Shown here: piece by piece, positions 17,762-25,527 of the stretch | How the letters are laid out: each line of letters opens with the position of its first letter | How positions within the stretch are numbered: position 1 is the first letter of the stretch | Assembly: GCA_035946575.1 (NCBI GenBank) | Contig: DASYZG010000123.1 | Coordinates: 1-64,000, forward strand | Direction of reading: 5' to 3' | Source: Gp13-AA77 sp035946575 | GTDB taxonomy: Bacteria > Acidobacteriota > Terriglobia > UBA7540 | Length of the DNA stretch: 64,000 nucleotides | Program-made: the position numbers and the translations under genes | The notes under the pieces: generated by a model | What the model saw: the letters and a program-made list of their open reading frames with translations, nothing else | What the model was told of the DNA's origin: nothing | Databases searched by the model: none

Positions 17762-18886
17762 TTATCGATGCCGCTTGTAAAAGGGCAACTGCACGACTCG
17801 TGCCGGGGCGCGTCTGCCCCGAATCTCGACTTCAATTTCCTGGTCCGGTTCGAGCGTAAGCGCCCGGCCCTCGCGGCTCACGTAGGCCATGCCGATGTTC
17901 TTCTTCAGGAACGGCGCGGGCGATCCGCTGGTAACACGCCCGATCCGTTCCTGGTCGCGCCACACCGTGTAGCCGTCGCGTGCCGGAGCGCGATCGATCA
18001 TTTCAAATCCGATCAGCCTCTTGCGCTTGCCCTGTTCCTTCTGTCGCGCCAGCACCTCGCGGCCAAGGAATTCGCCCTTCTCGAGCTTGGTGATCCAGCC
18101 GAGGTTCGCTTCCAGTAGCGTGGTATCCTCATCCAATTCGTGCCCGTACAGGGCCATCCCTGCTTCCAGGCGCAGCGTGTTGCGCGCGCCGAGTCCGGCA
18201 GGGATCACCCCTTCGGGCTTGCCCGCTTCCATCAAAGCGTTCCAGACGTGCTCGGACTTCTCCGGCGCGAAGTAGAACTCGACGCCATCCTCGCCCGTAT
18301 AGCCGGTGCGCGCCAGAATTCCCGGCACGCCCGCCAGGATAGCTTTGGTGAACCAATAGTATTTTAGATTCGCCAGATCAGCGTTGGTGACCCTGCTCAC
18401 AATGGCGATCGCCCGTGGACCCTGCAGTGCGAGTTGCGAGTATTCCGCCGAGACGTTGCGCGCGTCGGCATTGAATCGGTTGTGCTCCGTGATCCAGGCA
18501 AAGTCCTTGTCGGCGTTCGACGCGTTGACGCAGAGGAAAAAATGATCCTCCGCGAAGCAATGCACCAGGCAGTCGTCTACAGCGCTGCCGTTCGCATACA
18601 TCAGTGCCGAATAATGCGCCTGGCCGATTTTGAGGTGCGAGGCGTCGTTCGACGTCACATGCTGCACCAGCGCCAGGGCGCCCGGACCCCGAATCTCGAT
18701 TTCGCCCATGTGACTGACGTCGAAGAGTCCGGCCCGGGTGCGCACGGCGATGTGCTCATCCGTGATACCGGAATACTCCACCGGCATGTCCCACCCGGCG
18801 AACTCCACCATGCGGGCGCCGAGCGCGCGATGCACCGCGTTCAGCGCCGTCCGCTTTGGCGCCGTTTCGACCGCTGTGGTGGCCAA
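17762..18886 (-). CDS. gcvT: Glycine cleavage system aminomethyltransferase (T protein)
   Basis: It transfers the methylene group from lipoyl-GcvH to tetrahydrofolate and releases ammonia. The protein has 374 residues from a TTG at 18884-18886, chosen because a GGAGAG site lies 5 bases upstream. Conserved segments are FAGWDMPVEYSGI, DVSHMGEIEIRGP, ALQGPRAI, RTGYTGEDGVEFY and LRLEAGMALYGHE. It is the first gene of the gcv run. The ~220 bp gap before gcvH holds the heptamer array. Confidence 0.96.
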   Translation of the reverse strand: MATTAVETAPKRTALNAVHRALGARMVEFAGWDMPVEYSGITDEHIAVRTRAGLFDVSHMGEIEIRGPGALALVQHVTSNDASHLKIGQAHYSALMYANGSAVDDCLVHCFAEDHFFLCVNASNADKDFAWITEHNRFNADARNVSAEYSQLALQGPRAIAIVSRVTNADLANLKYYWFTKAILAGVPGILARTGYTGEDGVEFYFAPEKSEHVWNALMEAGKPEGVIPAGLGARNTLRLEAGMALYGHELDEDTTLLEANLGWITKLEKGEFLGREVLARQKEQGKRKRLIGFEMIDRAPARDGYTVWRDQERIGRVTSGSPAPFLKKNIGMAYVSREGRALTLEPDQEIEVEIRGRRAPARVVQLPFYKRHR

Positions 18887-18941
18887 TGGACTCTCCGAAA
18901 GGCGCCTGATTGTTCTGCCCGGCCGCGCCTCTAAGTATGGA

Positions 18942-18969
18942 AACTAACACAGGGTTGGAGAGTGGTCAA
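18942..18969 (-). promoter_or_regulatory. Candidate sigma-70 promoter for gcvT
   Basis: On the minus strand TTGACC and TTAGTT are separated by 16 bp, about 55 bp upstream of the gcvT start. The -35 is good and the -10 is poor. I looked in this leader for the paired glycine aptamers and did not recognise them. Confidence 0.35.
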
Positions 18970-18981
18970 GGAAGCACGTCA

Positions 18982-19000
18982 CGCCGTCGATTTGACGGCG
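18982..19000. terminator. Hairpin between RNase J gene and gcvT
   Basis: A 7-bp stem CGCCGTC/GACGGCG with a 5-base loop. There is no T run on either side, so it would be a weak or factor-dependent terminator for the RNase J gene, or only a structural element. Confidence 0.3.
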
Positions 19001-19020
19001 GCAAATCCCCGAATGTGGCC

Positions 19021-19068
19021 GATTAGTGCCGTGAATCGTCAATCATCAATCGCAAATCACTAATCCTT
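19021..19068. repeat. Five AATC heptamers inside an inverted repeat
   Basis: GATTAGTG at 19021-19028 pairs with CACTAATC at 19058-19065. From 19034 the sequence reads as five 7-base units, each beginning AATC (AATCGTC, AATCATC, AATCGCA, AATCACT, AATCCTT). It starts right at the stop codon of the RNase J gene. Confidence 0.6.
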
Positions 19069-20749
19069 ACACTTCCAACACCACCGGCAAAATCAGCGGA
19101 CGCTTCCCCAGTTCCTTATCGAAGAACTTGCGCAGCGTCGATCGGATCTTGTCCTTGATCATGCCCCAGTCGCCGGCTTCTTCGGGCTTGGACTTCTCGA
19201 TGGTGCTAAGCACCACATCGCGCGCGGCCGCAAGCAGGTCGGGCGCCGCTTCGAACTGCACGAAGCCCCGCGAGACGATCTCGGGCGGCGCTTCCAGCAG
19301 TCCCGTGTGCTTGTTGATCGCCAGGATGGGCACCACGATCCCGTCTTCGGAAATGCGGCGGCGCTCTTTGAGGATGACCTCTCCGACCTCTTCGAGCGAT
19401 CCGGTATCGATATAGACGTGCCCAACGGTGACTTGTCCCCCGAGGCGCGCGCCCGACGAGTCAAATTCCAGCACCGCTCCGTCTTCCAGCAGGAAACTTG
19501 ACCCCGACACGGCGCTGCCCTCGGCGGCAACCTCGCGATGACGCGCGAGCTGCCGATAATCCCCGTGCACCGGGATGAAGTATCTGGGCCGCACCAGATT
19601 CAGCATCAGGCGCAATTCCTCCAGGCTGCCGTGACCGGAGACGTGGACCGGCGGCTGGCTGCCGTCCTGATAGTGGACGTGGGCGCCGCGGCGATAGAGG
19701 TGATCCATCATGCGGAAGATCGCCTTCTCATTGCCCGGAATCACGCGCGCCGAGAGCACGACTTCGTCGCCCGGCTCGAGCGTCACCCAGCGATGGCTGT
19801 CCACCGCGACGCGCGCCATGGCGCTCATGGGCTCGCCCTGGCTGCCCGCCACCACCAGCATCACTTTGTCGCGCGGCATGCCCGCGAGTTCTTCCGGCGT
19901 CACCAGCACGCCGGGCGCCACGCGCAGGCGGCCCATGTCGAGCGCGATTTCCGAGTTGCGGTGCATGCTGCGTCCGATGAAGCAGAGCCGCCGCTTATAC
20001 TCCTGCGCCAGGTCGGCCACGATTTGCATGCGGTGCAGGGAAGTTGAAAAACAGGAGAATACCAGCCGGCCCCGCGCCTCGGCTGCGATCTCGGCAAAGC
20101 GCTCGCGTACCCCGCGCTCCGACGGCGTCATGCCCGGCCGCTCGACGTTGGTGGAATCGGAGAAGAGCGCCAGCACGCCCTTCTGCCCGTAATCCGCCAG
20201 GGTATGCAGATCGCTGATGCGTCCGTCCGTCGGCGTCGGGTCGAATTTGAAATCACCGGTGTGGATGACCACGCCGAGCGGGGTCGAGATCGCGAGCGCG
20301 CCCGAATCGATGATGCTGTGCGTCAGGTGGATGAATTCCACCTTGAAGGGGCCCACGTTGAACGGCGCTTTCGGAGCCATCTCCCGCAGGTCAACCGAAT
20401 CCGCCATGCCGTGTTCTTCCAGGCGCGATCGCGCCAGCGCCAGGGTGAAAGGCGTGCCGTAAACCGGCACATCGACTTCGTCGAGGACGTACGGCAATCC
20501 GCCAATGTGATCTTCATGGCCGTGCGTCAGGACGATGGCGCGCACACGGTCGCGCCGCTCGCGCAGGTACGTGAGGTCCGGGATCACGATGTCCACGCCG
20601 AGCAGTTCGGGTTCCGGGAACATCACGCCACAATCCACGATCATGATGTCTTCGCCGTACTCGAAGAGCATCATGTTCATGCCGAATTCGCCGAGGCCGC
20701 CGAGAGGGATTACTCGAAGCTTGCCGCTTGTTACCGGAGAGTTGTTCAT
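19067..20749 (-). CDS. rnj: Ribonuclease J
   Basis: A metallo-beta-lactamase/beta-CASP enzyme with endo- and 5'-exoribonuclease activity in RNA processing and decay. From the ATG at 20747-20749 it has 560 residues. The zinc motif is HGHEDH at residues 76-81. Other marks are LGGLGEFGMNMM near the start, SDSTNVERPG, VTGSQGEP-like LVVAGSQGEPMSAMARV and the beta-CASP HVSGHGSLEEL. Length is normal. It stands upstream of gcvT but about 180 bp apart, so it is probably a separate unit. Confidence 0.95.
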   Translation of the reverse strand: MNNSPVTSGKLRVIPLGGLGEFGMNMMLFEYGEDIMIVDCGVMFPEPELLGVDIVIPDLTYLRERRDRVRAIVLTHGHEDHIGGLPYVLDEVDVPVYGTPFTLALARSRLEEHGMADSVDLREMAPKAPFNVGPFKVEFIHLTHSIIDSGALAISTPLGVVIHTGDFKFDPTPTDGRISDLHTLADYGQKGVLALFSDSTNVERPGMTPSERGVRERFAEIAAEARGRLVFSCFSTSLHRMQIVADLAQEYKRRLCFIGRSMHRNSEIALDMGRLRVAPGVLVTPEELAGMPRDKVMLVVAGSQGEPMSAMARVAVDSHRWVTLEPGDEVVLSARVIPGNEKAIFRMMDHLYRRGAHVHYQDGSQPPVHVSGHGSLEELRLMLNLVRPRYFIPVHGDYRQLARHREVAAEGSAVSGSSFLLEDGAVLEFDSSGARLGGQVTVGHVYIDTGSLEEVGEVILKERRRISEDGIVVPILAINKHTGLLEAPPEIVSRGFVQFEAAPDLLAAARDVVLSTIEKSKPEEAGDWGMIKDKIRSTLRKFFDKELGKRPLILPVVLEV

Positions 20750-20924
20750 AAGCTGCGGGGTCGTTCGGCACCATCGTAGCACAAGGGGGCCCCCGGAGAG
20801 ACGGCAACTTCGCGGACGCCCGGAGTTGTGTTGCGGCTCACTGCCCGGCGGAATAAGATACAGACGCTCTCGGGAACAGGCAAAGCGAAGCTCTCCTCAG
20901 CGCCCTGTCGCCCGGCAGCGTGAC

Positions 20925-21749
20925 ATGAATTCTTCAGAGATCGCCCACCTCGCTGAATCGATCGAACTCCTCCAGAACGAGGCGTTCTGGGCCGTGCGTC
21001 CCGATTCTCTTGGGGGTAAAAAAGGGCAGCAGCTGTTTCAGGTGGGCGGCGCAATGGTCACCGTCGCCCCGGGAAGCGTCTCGCTGCAACGCAATCGCGT
21101 GCTGGGCCTGGGAGTCGAGGAGCGCGCCAGCGAGCAAATGGTCGATCAAGTCCTCGACATCTATCGCGCCTTTAACGTGAAGCGATTCAGCTTTCATCGC
21201 AGCCCGTGCCGGCAGTACGGGCAGATCGGCGGCTGGCTCGAGAAGCGCGGTTTTAGACCGCATCACGCCTACTCGAAGCTCATCCGCGAGGCCACCACGG
21301 CCCCGCGTGTCCAGACGGAGTTCCAGGTGGTGCGCATCGGCGGGAAAGACGCTGGCGCCTTTGTTGCCGTCTTCCGCCGTGTCTTCCCGATGCCGCCGAA
21401 ATATCTGGACTGGGTGGGCGCCGCGGTCGGAGCCCCGGGATTCAGCCACTACCTGGCCTTTGTTGGAGACCGTCCGGTTGCCACCGGCGTGGTGTACGTA
21501 AAGGGCAATGCCGCCTGGATGGGGTGGGCGGGTACTCTCACGGATTTCCGCCGTCGCGGAGCGCAGTCGGCGTTGATCGCAACGCGAATTGAGCGCGCGG
21601 CCGAGCTGGGCGCGAAGTGGATCTTCTGCGCGACCATGGAGCCGGTCCGGGGCCGGCCGGCCGGGTCGTACCGCAATTTGCTGAAGTGTGGCTTCAGCGA
21701 GGCGTATTTGCGGCCGATCTGGGTCTGGGAAAGCGGGCGACGGCGATAA
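20925..21749 (+). CDS. GNAT-family acetyltransferase
   Basis: A 274-residue protein from the ATG at 20925. The frame is open further upstream, antisense to the RNase J gene, but the extension has no coding character. The C-terminal half carries the GNAT fold: VATGVVYVKGNAAWMGWAGT, then TDFRRRGAQSALIATRIERA, which is the acetyl-CoA pyrophosphate loop (R-R-G-A-Q), and a final segment YRNLLKCGFSEAYLRPIW. The N-terminal half may be a degenerate second GNAT fold. The substrate is unknown. It is transcribed away from the RNase J gene. Confidence 0.8.
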   Translation: MNSSEIAHLAESIELLQNEAFWAVRPDSLGGKKGQQLFQVGGAMVTVAPGSVSLQRNRVLGLGVEERASEQMVDQVLDIYRAFNVKRFSFHRSPCRQYGQIGGWLEKRGFRPHHAYSKLIREATTAPRVQTEFQVVRIGGKDAGAFVAVFRRVFPMPPKYLDWVGAAVGAPGFSHYLAFVGDRPVATGVVYVKGNAAWMGWAGTLTDFRRRGAQSALIATRIERAAELGAKWIFCATMEPVRGRPAGSYRNLLKCGFSEAYLRPIWVWESGRRR

Positions 21750-21795
21750 GTCCTGATCTGACCTGCCGCCCTCAAAGGCCCATCCTGATTCTGCA

Positions 21796-21818
21796 GGGGC
21801 GCCCGGCGTTAGCGCCCC
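21796..21818. terminator. GC-rich hairpin between convergent genes
   Basis: A stem of GGGGCGC/GCGCCCC with a 9-base loop lies between the convergent GNAT gene and the OB-fold-like gene. A C-run follows rather than a T-run, so intrinsic termination is not proven. Confidence 0.35.
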
Positions 21819-21870
21819 CCCCCGCGAAAATTCCATCAAAGGAAATAGCATCCGCTCATGCCGGAGCCGT

Positions 21871-22299
21871 CTACCGCCGGCCTCGCCGCGACCAGACCGG
21901 GAAGCCCTGAGCGTTGCGCAGCGTCAAGGTCTGCTCGCCCTTTTTCACTTCCCGTGCCAGCACGATGTCTGTGCTGTTGATGTTGACCTTCGAACCGGTC
22001 ACCTGGATCTGATCTCCTTGCACCAGGGCAAACTGGTTTTGCGTCAGGAATGCCGCCGGGCCCAGGCGAACGTCGACGGTTTCATTGCCGGTTTTCACGA
22101 CCACATCCGTTCCGATCATGCCCCGTGGGCCGGTGAACTGCTTCACCTCCTGAACGGTTCCTTGAACCGTTAGCTCGGTGGCCGGATTGTACATGGGGAG
22201 TGCTCTGCCGGCCCCGCTCCGGCCCTGCGCGAAAGCCGCGACCGGAACGACTCCAGCCGCCAAAACTGCCAGCGCCAGAATCTTTGGATATTTGCTCAT
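21871..22299 (-). CDS. Secreted OB-fold-like hypothetical protein
   Basis: A 142-residue protein from the ATG at 22297-22299, chosen because a GGAGGA site lies 8 bases upstream and a signal peptide (ILALAVLAAGVVPVAAFAQ) follows. The mature part looks like a small beta-barrel: ELTVQGTVQEVKQFTG, DVVVKTGNETVDVRLGP, GDQIQVTGSKVNI. Such secreted OB-like proteins are found near metal- and envelope-stress genes. Here it is downstream of the Spy-like/ECF unit, separated by about 380 bp that include repeat hairpins. Ligand and role are unknown. Confidence 0.7.
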   Translation of the reverse strand: MSKYPKILALAVLAAGVVPVAAFAQGRSGAGRALPMYNPATELTVQGTVQEVKQFTGPRGMIGTDVVVKTGNETVDVRLGPAAFLTQNQFALVQGDQIQVTGSKVNINSTDIVLAREVKKGEQTLTLRNAQGFPVWSRRGRR

Positions 22300-22474
22300 T
22301 TGTTCGTTCCTCCGTTCTCGCAAATTGCTTCGTACTGCAATCGTCGAACTTCTTCGCACGGTGCGAAGACCTTGTTGTTGGCCACTCGCCACTACCGAGT
22401 GTTACCAAATAGAGTGGCAGGCTAACTCCTCACCCGGCCCACCGCAGCCTGATGAAAGCGCTGGCGGCGGGCCA

Positions 22475-22537
22475 CCCTCTCCGCCTTGGGAGAGGGCCAG
22501 AAACCAGAGGAAAACAGCCCTCTCCCTTGGGAGAGGG
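22475..22537. repeat. Two CCCTCTCC...GGAGAGGG hairpins (REP-like)
   Basis: Two hairpins sit side by side: arms 22475-22482/22488-22496 and 22518-22526/22529-22537, the second a 9-bp perfect stem around TT. The flank reads GTGCCCGAGGTACGAGG. This looks like a dispersed repetitive extragenic palindrome. It lies between the Spy-like gene and the OB-fold-like gene, where it might end transcription. Confidence 0.6.
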
Positions 22538-22636
22538 TGCCCGAGGTACGAGGGCGGGTGAGGGGAGGCACCCGAAAACGATGGTCGCCACATTTTGTAC
22601 TTCTCAATAGCTCTGCTTCCAGAGTCTGTTGAAGCT

Positions 22637-22653
22637 CTCGCCTCGGAGGCGAG
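22637..22653. terminator. Perfect 8-bp stem hairpin downstream of Spy-like gene
   Basis: CTCGCCTC-G-GAGGCGAG is a perfect palindrome about 20 bp past the Spy-like stop on the minus strand. There is no T-run after it. It could stabilise or end the ECF-unit message. Confidence 0.35.
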
Positions 22654-22675
22654 CATCCTTGCCCGTACTGCTTGG

Positions 22676-23260
22676 CTACGGCGGTCCCGGCCCGCGTCCC
22701 ATTCCCATGCCCATGCCCATGCCCATGCCTTGCCCCATCCCCGGCCCGCGCCCCGCTCCCATGCCGAGGCCCTGCCCGAGTTGCTCCAGCTTCTGCCATT
22801 GCGCCGTGGTCAGCACCTGTCGAATCGCAAACAGCATGCGGCTGTTCGTCTTCTCAACGGCTGCCCGCGCCTCGGCAACTTTGTCGATCTGCGCCAGCAC
22901 CTGGCCATCGTTGGGGTGTTCCGCACTCACCAGGGGCTGCAATTGAGCCTCGTCCTGGGTCAGACTCGTATGCAGCGCGAAGAGCTGGGAGCGGTACTGC
23001 TGGAAGATCTTCTCGATTTCCTGCGCCTGCTTGTCGGTAAGGGCGAGTTGCTTGACCGTGTCGGAATTGCGCCACCACGCACCCAGCCCCCGGCCCGCCG
23101 GGGGGCCCCGCCGCTGTCCCGGCCCGCCCCACGGCGGCCCCGCCTGTGACTGGCTCGCCGCCGTGCTTGCCGGACTCGATCCCTCCGCTGGCGTCGCTTG
23201 TGCAGCTACCTCAACACAAATGAGGAGCGCGACGAGGAGAAGTGCTGTTCTTGCGCGCAT
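22676..23260 (-). CDS. Spy/CpxP-like periplasmic protein with Met/Gly-rich tail
   Basis: A 194-residue protein; the ATG at 23258-23260 is preferred because GGAGGTGAT lies 8 bases upstream, although a GTG at 23269 overlaps the anti-sigma stop. A signal peptide (ALLLVALLICVEVAAQ) leads to a Gly/Pro-rich linker. Two LTxxQ motifs follow (LTDKQ, LTTAQ), as in Spy, CpxP and metal-sensor relatives. The tail is repeats of Gly-Met encoded by four CCCATG units in the plus strand. Met-rich tails can bind Cu(I), but this is inference. It is the third gene of the sigma/anti-sigma run and probably the envelope-stress sensor or a target. Confidence 0.8.
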   Translation of the reverse strand: MRARTALLLVALLICVEVAAQATPAEGSSPASTAASQSQAGPPWGGPGQRRGPPAGRGLGAWWRNSDTVKQLALTDKQAQEIEKIFQQYRSQLFALHTSLTQDEAQLQPLVSAEHPNDGQVLAQIDKVAEARAAVEKTNSRMLFAIRQVLTTAQWQKLEQLGQGLGMGAGRGPGMGQGMGMGMGMGMGRGPGPP

Positions 23261-23265
23261 GACCA

Positions 23266-23754
23266 TCACCTCCGGGTGGACTTGGGTGTCTTCCGGCCCG
23301 GCGGAGCCGTCGGCGGTGGCTGTTCTCCCGCGGCCAGCAGCAACTCTCCCGGCTCGAGGGCGCTCGGGACATAGTCACTGACGTCTGCCTGAATCTGCAT
23401 CAGGATCTCGCTTTCACCTATGGCGTGGGCCACCGGATGCGGCCTCTGCCGGTGATCGAATCGCAGCAGAACCACCGACATGACGAAAATTGCTCCGAGC
23501 GCCACAGCGTAAGCCCATCGTTGCGTCATCACTCGTGACCACACGGGCCGCTCCCGCTGCGCCGGCGGGTGCCAGATCAGCCGGTAACCCTCGGCTGCGC
23601 CATGAATCGACGCCTGGAACCCGTCCAGAGCCCCCTTTAATTCCTCAGCCTCGCGGCGGCAGTTCGCGCAGGTCTCCATGTGCCCGATGGCGTCGCTCCC
23701 GGCCTGGCCGAGAATCCAGTCGTTCAATTGTTGCTCGCTGAGATGCTCTTTCAT
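23266..23754 (-). CDS. Anti-sigma factor with zinc-finger domain
   Basis: A 162-residue protein starting at the ATG that overlaps the sigma-factor stop (ATGA at 23751-23754). The N-terminus has the anti-sigma zinc motif HMETCANC (H25, C29, C32). One membrane helix is near residues 80-98 (YAVALGAIFVMSVVLL). The periplasmic tail is short and Pro-rich. It should hold the ECF factor inactive until envelope stress is sensed. Confidence 0.88.
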   Translation of the reverse strand: MKEHLSEQQLNDWILGQAGSDAIGHMETCANCRREAEELKGALDGFQASIHGAAEGYRLIWHPPAQRERPVWSRVMTQRWAYAVALGAIFVMSVVLLRFDHRQRPHPVAHAIGESEILMQIQADVSDYVPSALEPGELLLAAGEQPPPTAPPGRKTPKSTRR

Positions 23755-24350
23755 GGCGACACCTGCCATTCCTTCATCCGTTTTCGCACCGTACCGAGAG
23801 CGCGAAACAAATGCGCCTTCACCGTTCCCAGTTTCAGATTTGTGGCGGCGGCGATCTCCTCCAGACTCAACTGCTCGACGAAACGCAGCACGAAGACGGC
23901 TCGTTGCTGCGGCGCCAGCCGTTCAACCGCGGACCAGACTGCCGCCAGCTTCTCCTTCGCCAGCAGATCCTGTTCCGGCGTGGCCGCATCGGACGGCAGC
24001 CTGGCTGCCATCTCACCTACGTCGTTGTCGCCTGCGAAAAGCCTGCGCCAGAACCCCAGGCGCCGGTTCCGGTGATAATCGTGCGCCAGGTTGATCGCGA
24101 TCCGAATCAGCCAGGTGCTGACGCTGGCCTCGCCGCGGTAGCGGCCTCTCGATTCGTACGCCCTCAGGAAGCACTCCTGGGTCAGCGTCTGGGCGGCATC
24201 ACTGTCGCGCAGCATGCCGAGAAGCACCCGGTGGATCCTCTGCTGATGTTGCAGGACGACCGAGTCAAAATCTTCCAGAAGCGCGGCGCTCGCGGCCCGG
24301 CGGTCATCGTCACCAATCGCGCCTTCGACGACCTGGAGCATGCTCGTCAT
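23751..24350 (-). CDS. ECF-type RNA polymerase sigma factor
   Basis: A 199-residue sigma-70 family protein with regions 2 and 4 only. Region 2 reads VVLQHQQRIHRVLLGMLRDS and TQECFLRAYESRGRYRGEAS; region 4 reads LAPQQRAVFVLRFVEQLSLE, then EIAAATNLKLGTVKAHLFRA. It is followed directly by its zinc-finger anti-sigma factor with a 4-base overlap. The likely targets are its own unit and the Cys-repeat gene upstream. I did not find a clear GAAC-type ECF promoter. Confidence 0.92.
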   Translation of the reverse strand: MTSMLQVVEGAIGDDDRRAASAALLEDFDSVVLQHQQRIHRVLLGMLRDSDAAQTLTQECFLRAYESRGRYRGEASVSTWLIRIAINLAHDYHRNRRLGFWRRLFAGDNDVGEMAARLPSDAATPEQDLLAKEKLAAVWSAVERLAPQQRAVFVLRFVEQLSLEEIAAATNLKLGTVKAHLFRALGTVRKRMKEWQVSP

Positions 24351-24478
24351 TTTAGTTCAGTTCTCCAGCCGCTGTTATCGTCACATCCCGCCGGCGAGCG
24401 CCCCCGCCTGGACGGAGATCAGGCGCTCGCCCCGCTCCCAACCCGCCGGCCTCTCCGTCCGGGCGCCGGCGAATCCCG

Positions 24479-24973
24479 CTACTTGGTAGCCGGCGTGGCG
24501 CTGCCGGCTTGAGTCCCGGCCCCCGCTGCCTGGCCGGTCGTGGCCGCATTGTTCGGATTGAACGGGCAGAATGGCCCTGTTCCCGGCGCTACCGGTGCGT
24601 TGCGGCGCATGCCTATCCCGGGTCCAAAGCCCGGCACCGTATTGCTGGTTCCCACTGCCGTACCCGCCGCCGCAGTCCTGAACGGGCAGAATGGACCCGT
24701 CCCCGGAGCCAATGTCGCGTTCCTGCGCAACCCCATGCCCCTGCCGAATCCCGGAGCTACCGTGCCGGCCGTCGTGGCCAGCGTTGCCTGCCGGTACGGG
24801 CAATTGAATCCGCGGCCCGCGCCCCGTCCACCGGGCCCGCCGGGTCCGCCGCCTCGCATTGCCGGTCCTTGTCCCGGGCCCACGCCGGCCGGAGGCCCCT
24901 GTCCGAATCCGCTCTGCGTCAAGCCCAGGCCCATAACCACCGCCAGGGCGAAAAGTCCAATTTGCTTTCTCAT
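24479..24973 (-). CDS. Secreted Gly-rich protein with repeated FCPF motifs
   Basis: A 164-residue protein from the ATG at 24971-24973 with an AAGGAG site; a longer frame upstream is not supported. A signal peptide ends at SGFGQ. The mature protein is rich in Gly, Pro, Ala and Thr and has three cysteines in related settings: FNCPYR, then twice a ~40-residue unit ending APGTGPFCPF. The two units correspond to a 120-bp DNA repeat. I know no family. The Cys/aromatic/Pro motif could bind a metal or be modified. It lies directly upstream of the ECF factor in the same direction. Confidence 0.65.
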   Translation of the reverse strand: MRKQIGLFALAVVMGLGLTQSGFGQGPPAGVGPGQGPAMRGGGPGGPGGRGAGRGFNCPYRQATLATTAGTVAPGFGRGMGLRRNATLAPGTGPFCPFRTAAAGTAVGTSNTVPGFGPGIGMRRNAPVAPGTGPFCPFNPNNAATTGQAAGAGTQAGSATPATK

Positions 24974-25118
24974 GGTCGTCACTCCTTCCAGCTTCCTTCT
25001 GTCGGGAGGCCTTGCCTTCTTTTTGCCTTCCAACGGAGCAGACGGATTTCCGGCGGGAGGGTTTACATCGAACGACCGGCGGGACGGTGGCGAACAGGCC
25101 TCCTGCAGGTCAAAAGCT

Positions 25119-25198
25119 CCTAACTGATTGAAAAGGCGGGTGAAATATTCTTTCTCAATTTTCTCACTATTCTCACTTTTCTCCATTGTCCCATTTTT
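25119..25198 (-). repeat. 9-bp tandem element, copy A
   Basis: On the minus strand the element starts AAAATGGGACAATGGA and runs through four 9-base units (GAGAAAAGT, GAGAATAGT, GAGAAAATT, GAGAAAGAA), then TATTT and a TTCAAT...TTAG stretch. A second copy is at 37984-38060 on the plus strand, with about 28 identical bases at the start. No gene overlaps it. Confidence 0.75.
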
Positions 25199-25511
25199 CG
25201 GTGCTAGCATGAAGTCGTGGTTTGGAGCTGCCCATGTTCGATTCGGTGGGACGGTACGGGGCGAGGCTGCCCGGTGGGCGCCCGGGACAGAAGTGCGCTG
25301 CCGCGGGTCGTCCCGCGATGCCTCTGCGCTGGTCCTGAGACGCGTTTTAAGAGCGCCGTCGCCGGAGAGCGCGATGTCTAGCCTACGCACGTCGCCAGGG
25401 CGGCGGGCGAAAATCAGGGGAAGGCCCCCACAGGGGTCCCACGACCAGGCTGCGGCTATTAACAGCTGTATCCGATTGGTGATATTTAGGTTAGTCGATT
25501 CATCGCGAAAA

Positions 25512-25527
25512 GTGTCCGTTTACGGAC
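25512..25527. promoter_or_regulatory. Palindromic motif GTGTCCGTTTACGGAC, copy A
   Basis: Arms GTCCG/CGGAC flank TTTA. The same 16 bases occur at 50620-50635. About 75 bp after it, short AAAGCCAT repeats follow. It could be a regulator-binding site or part of a dispersed repeat. Confidence 0.5.

Noticed and set aside
18887..19066. Glycine riboswitch upstream of gcvT
   Set aside because: I looked for the tandem aptamer consensus and found none. A covariance-model search would decide.
20535..20924. N-terminal extension of the GNAT frame
   Set aside because: It is antisense to the RNase J N-terminus and has no family similarity. The ATG at 20925 gives a normal start.
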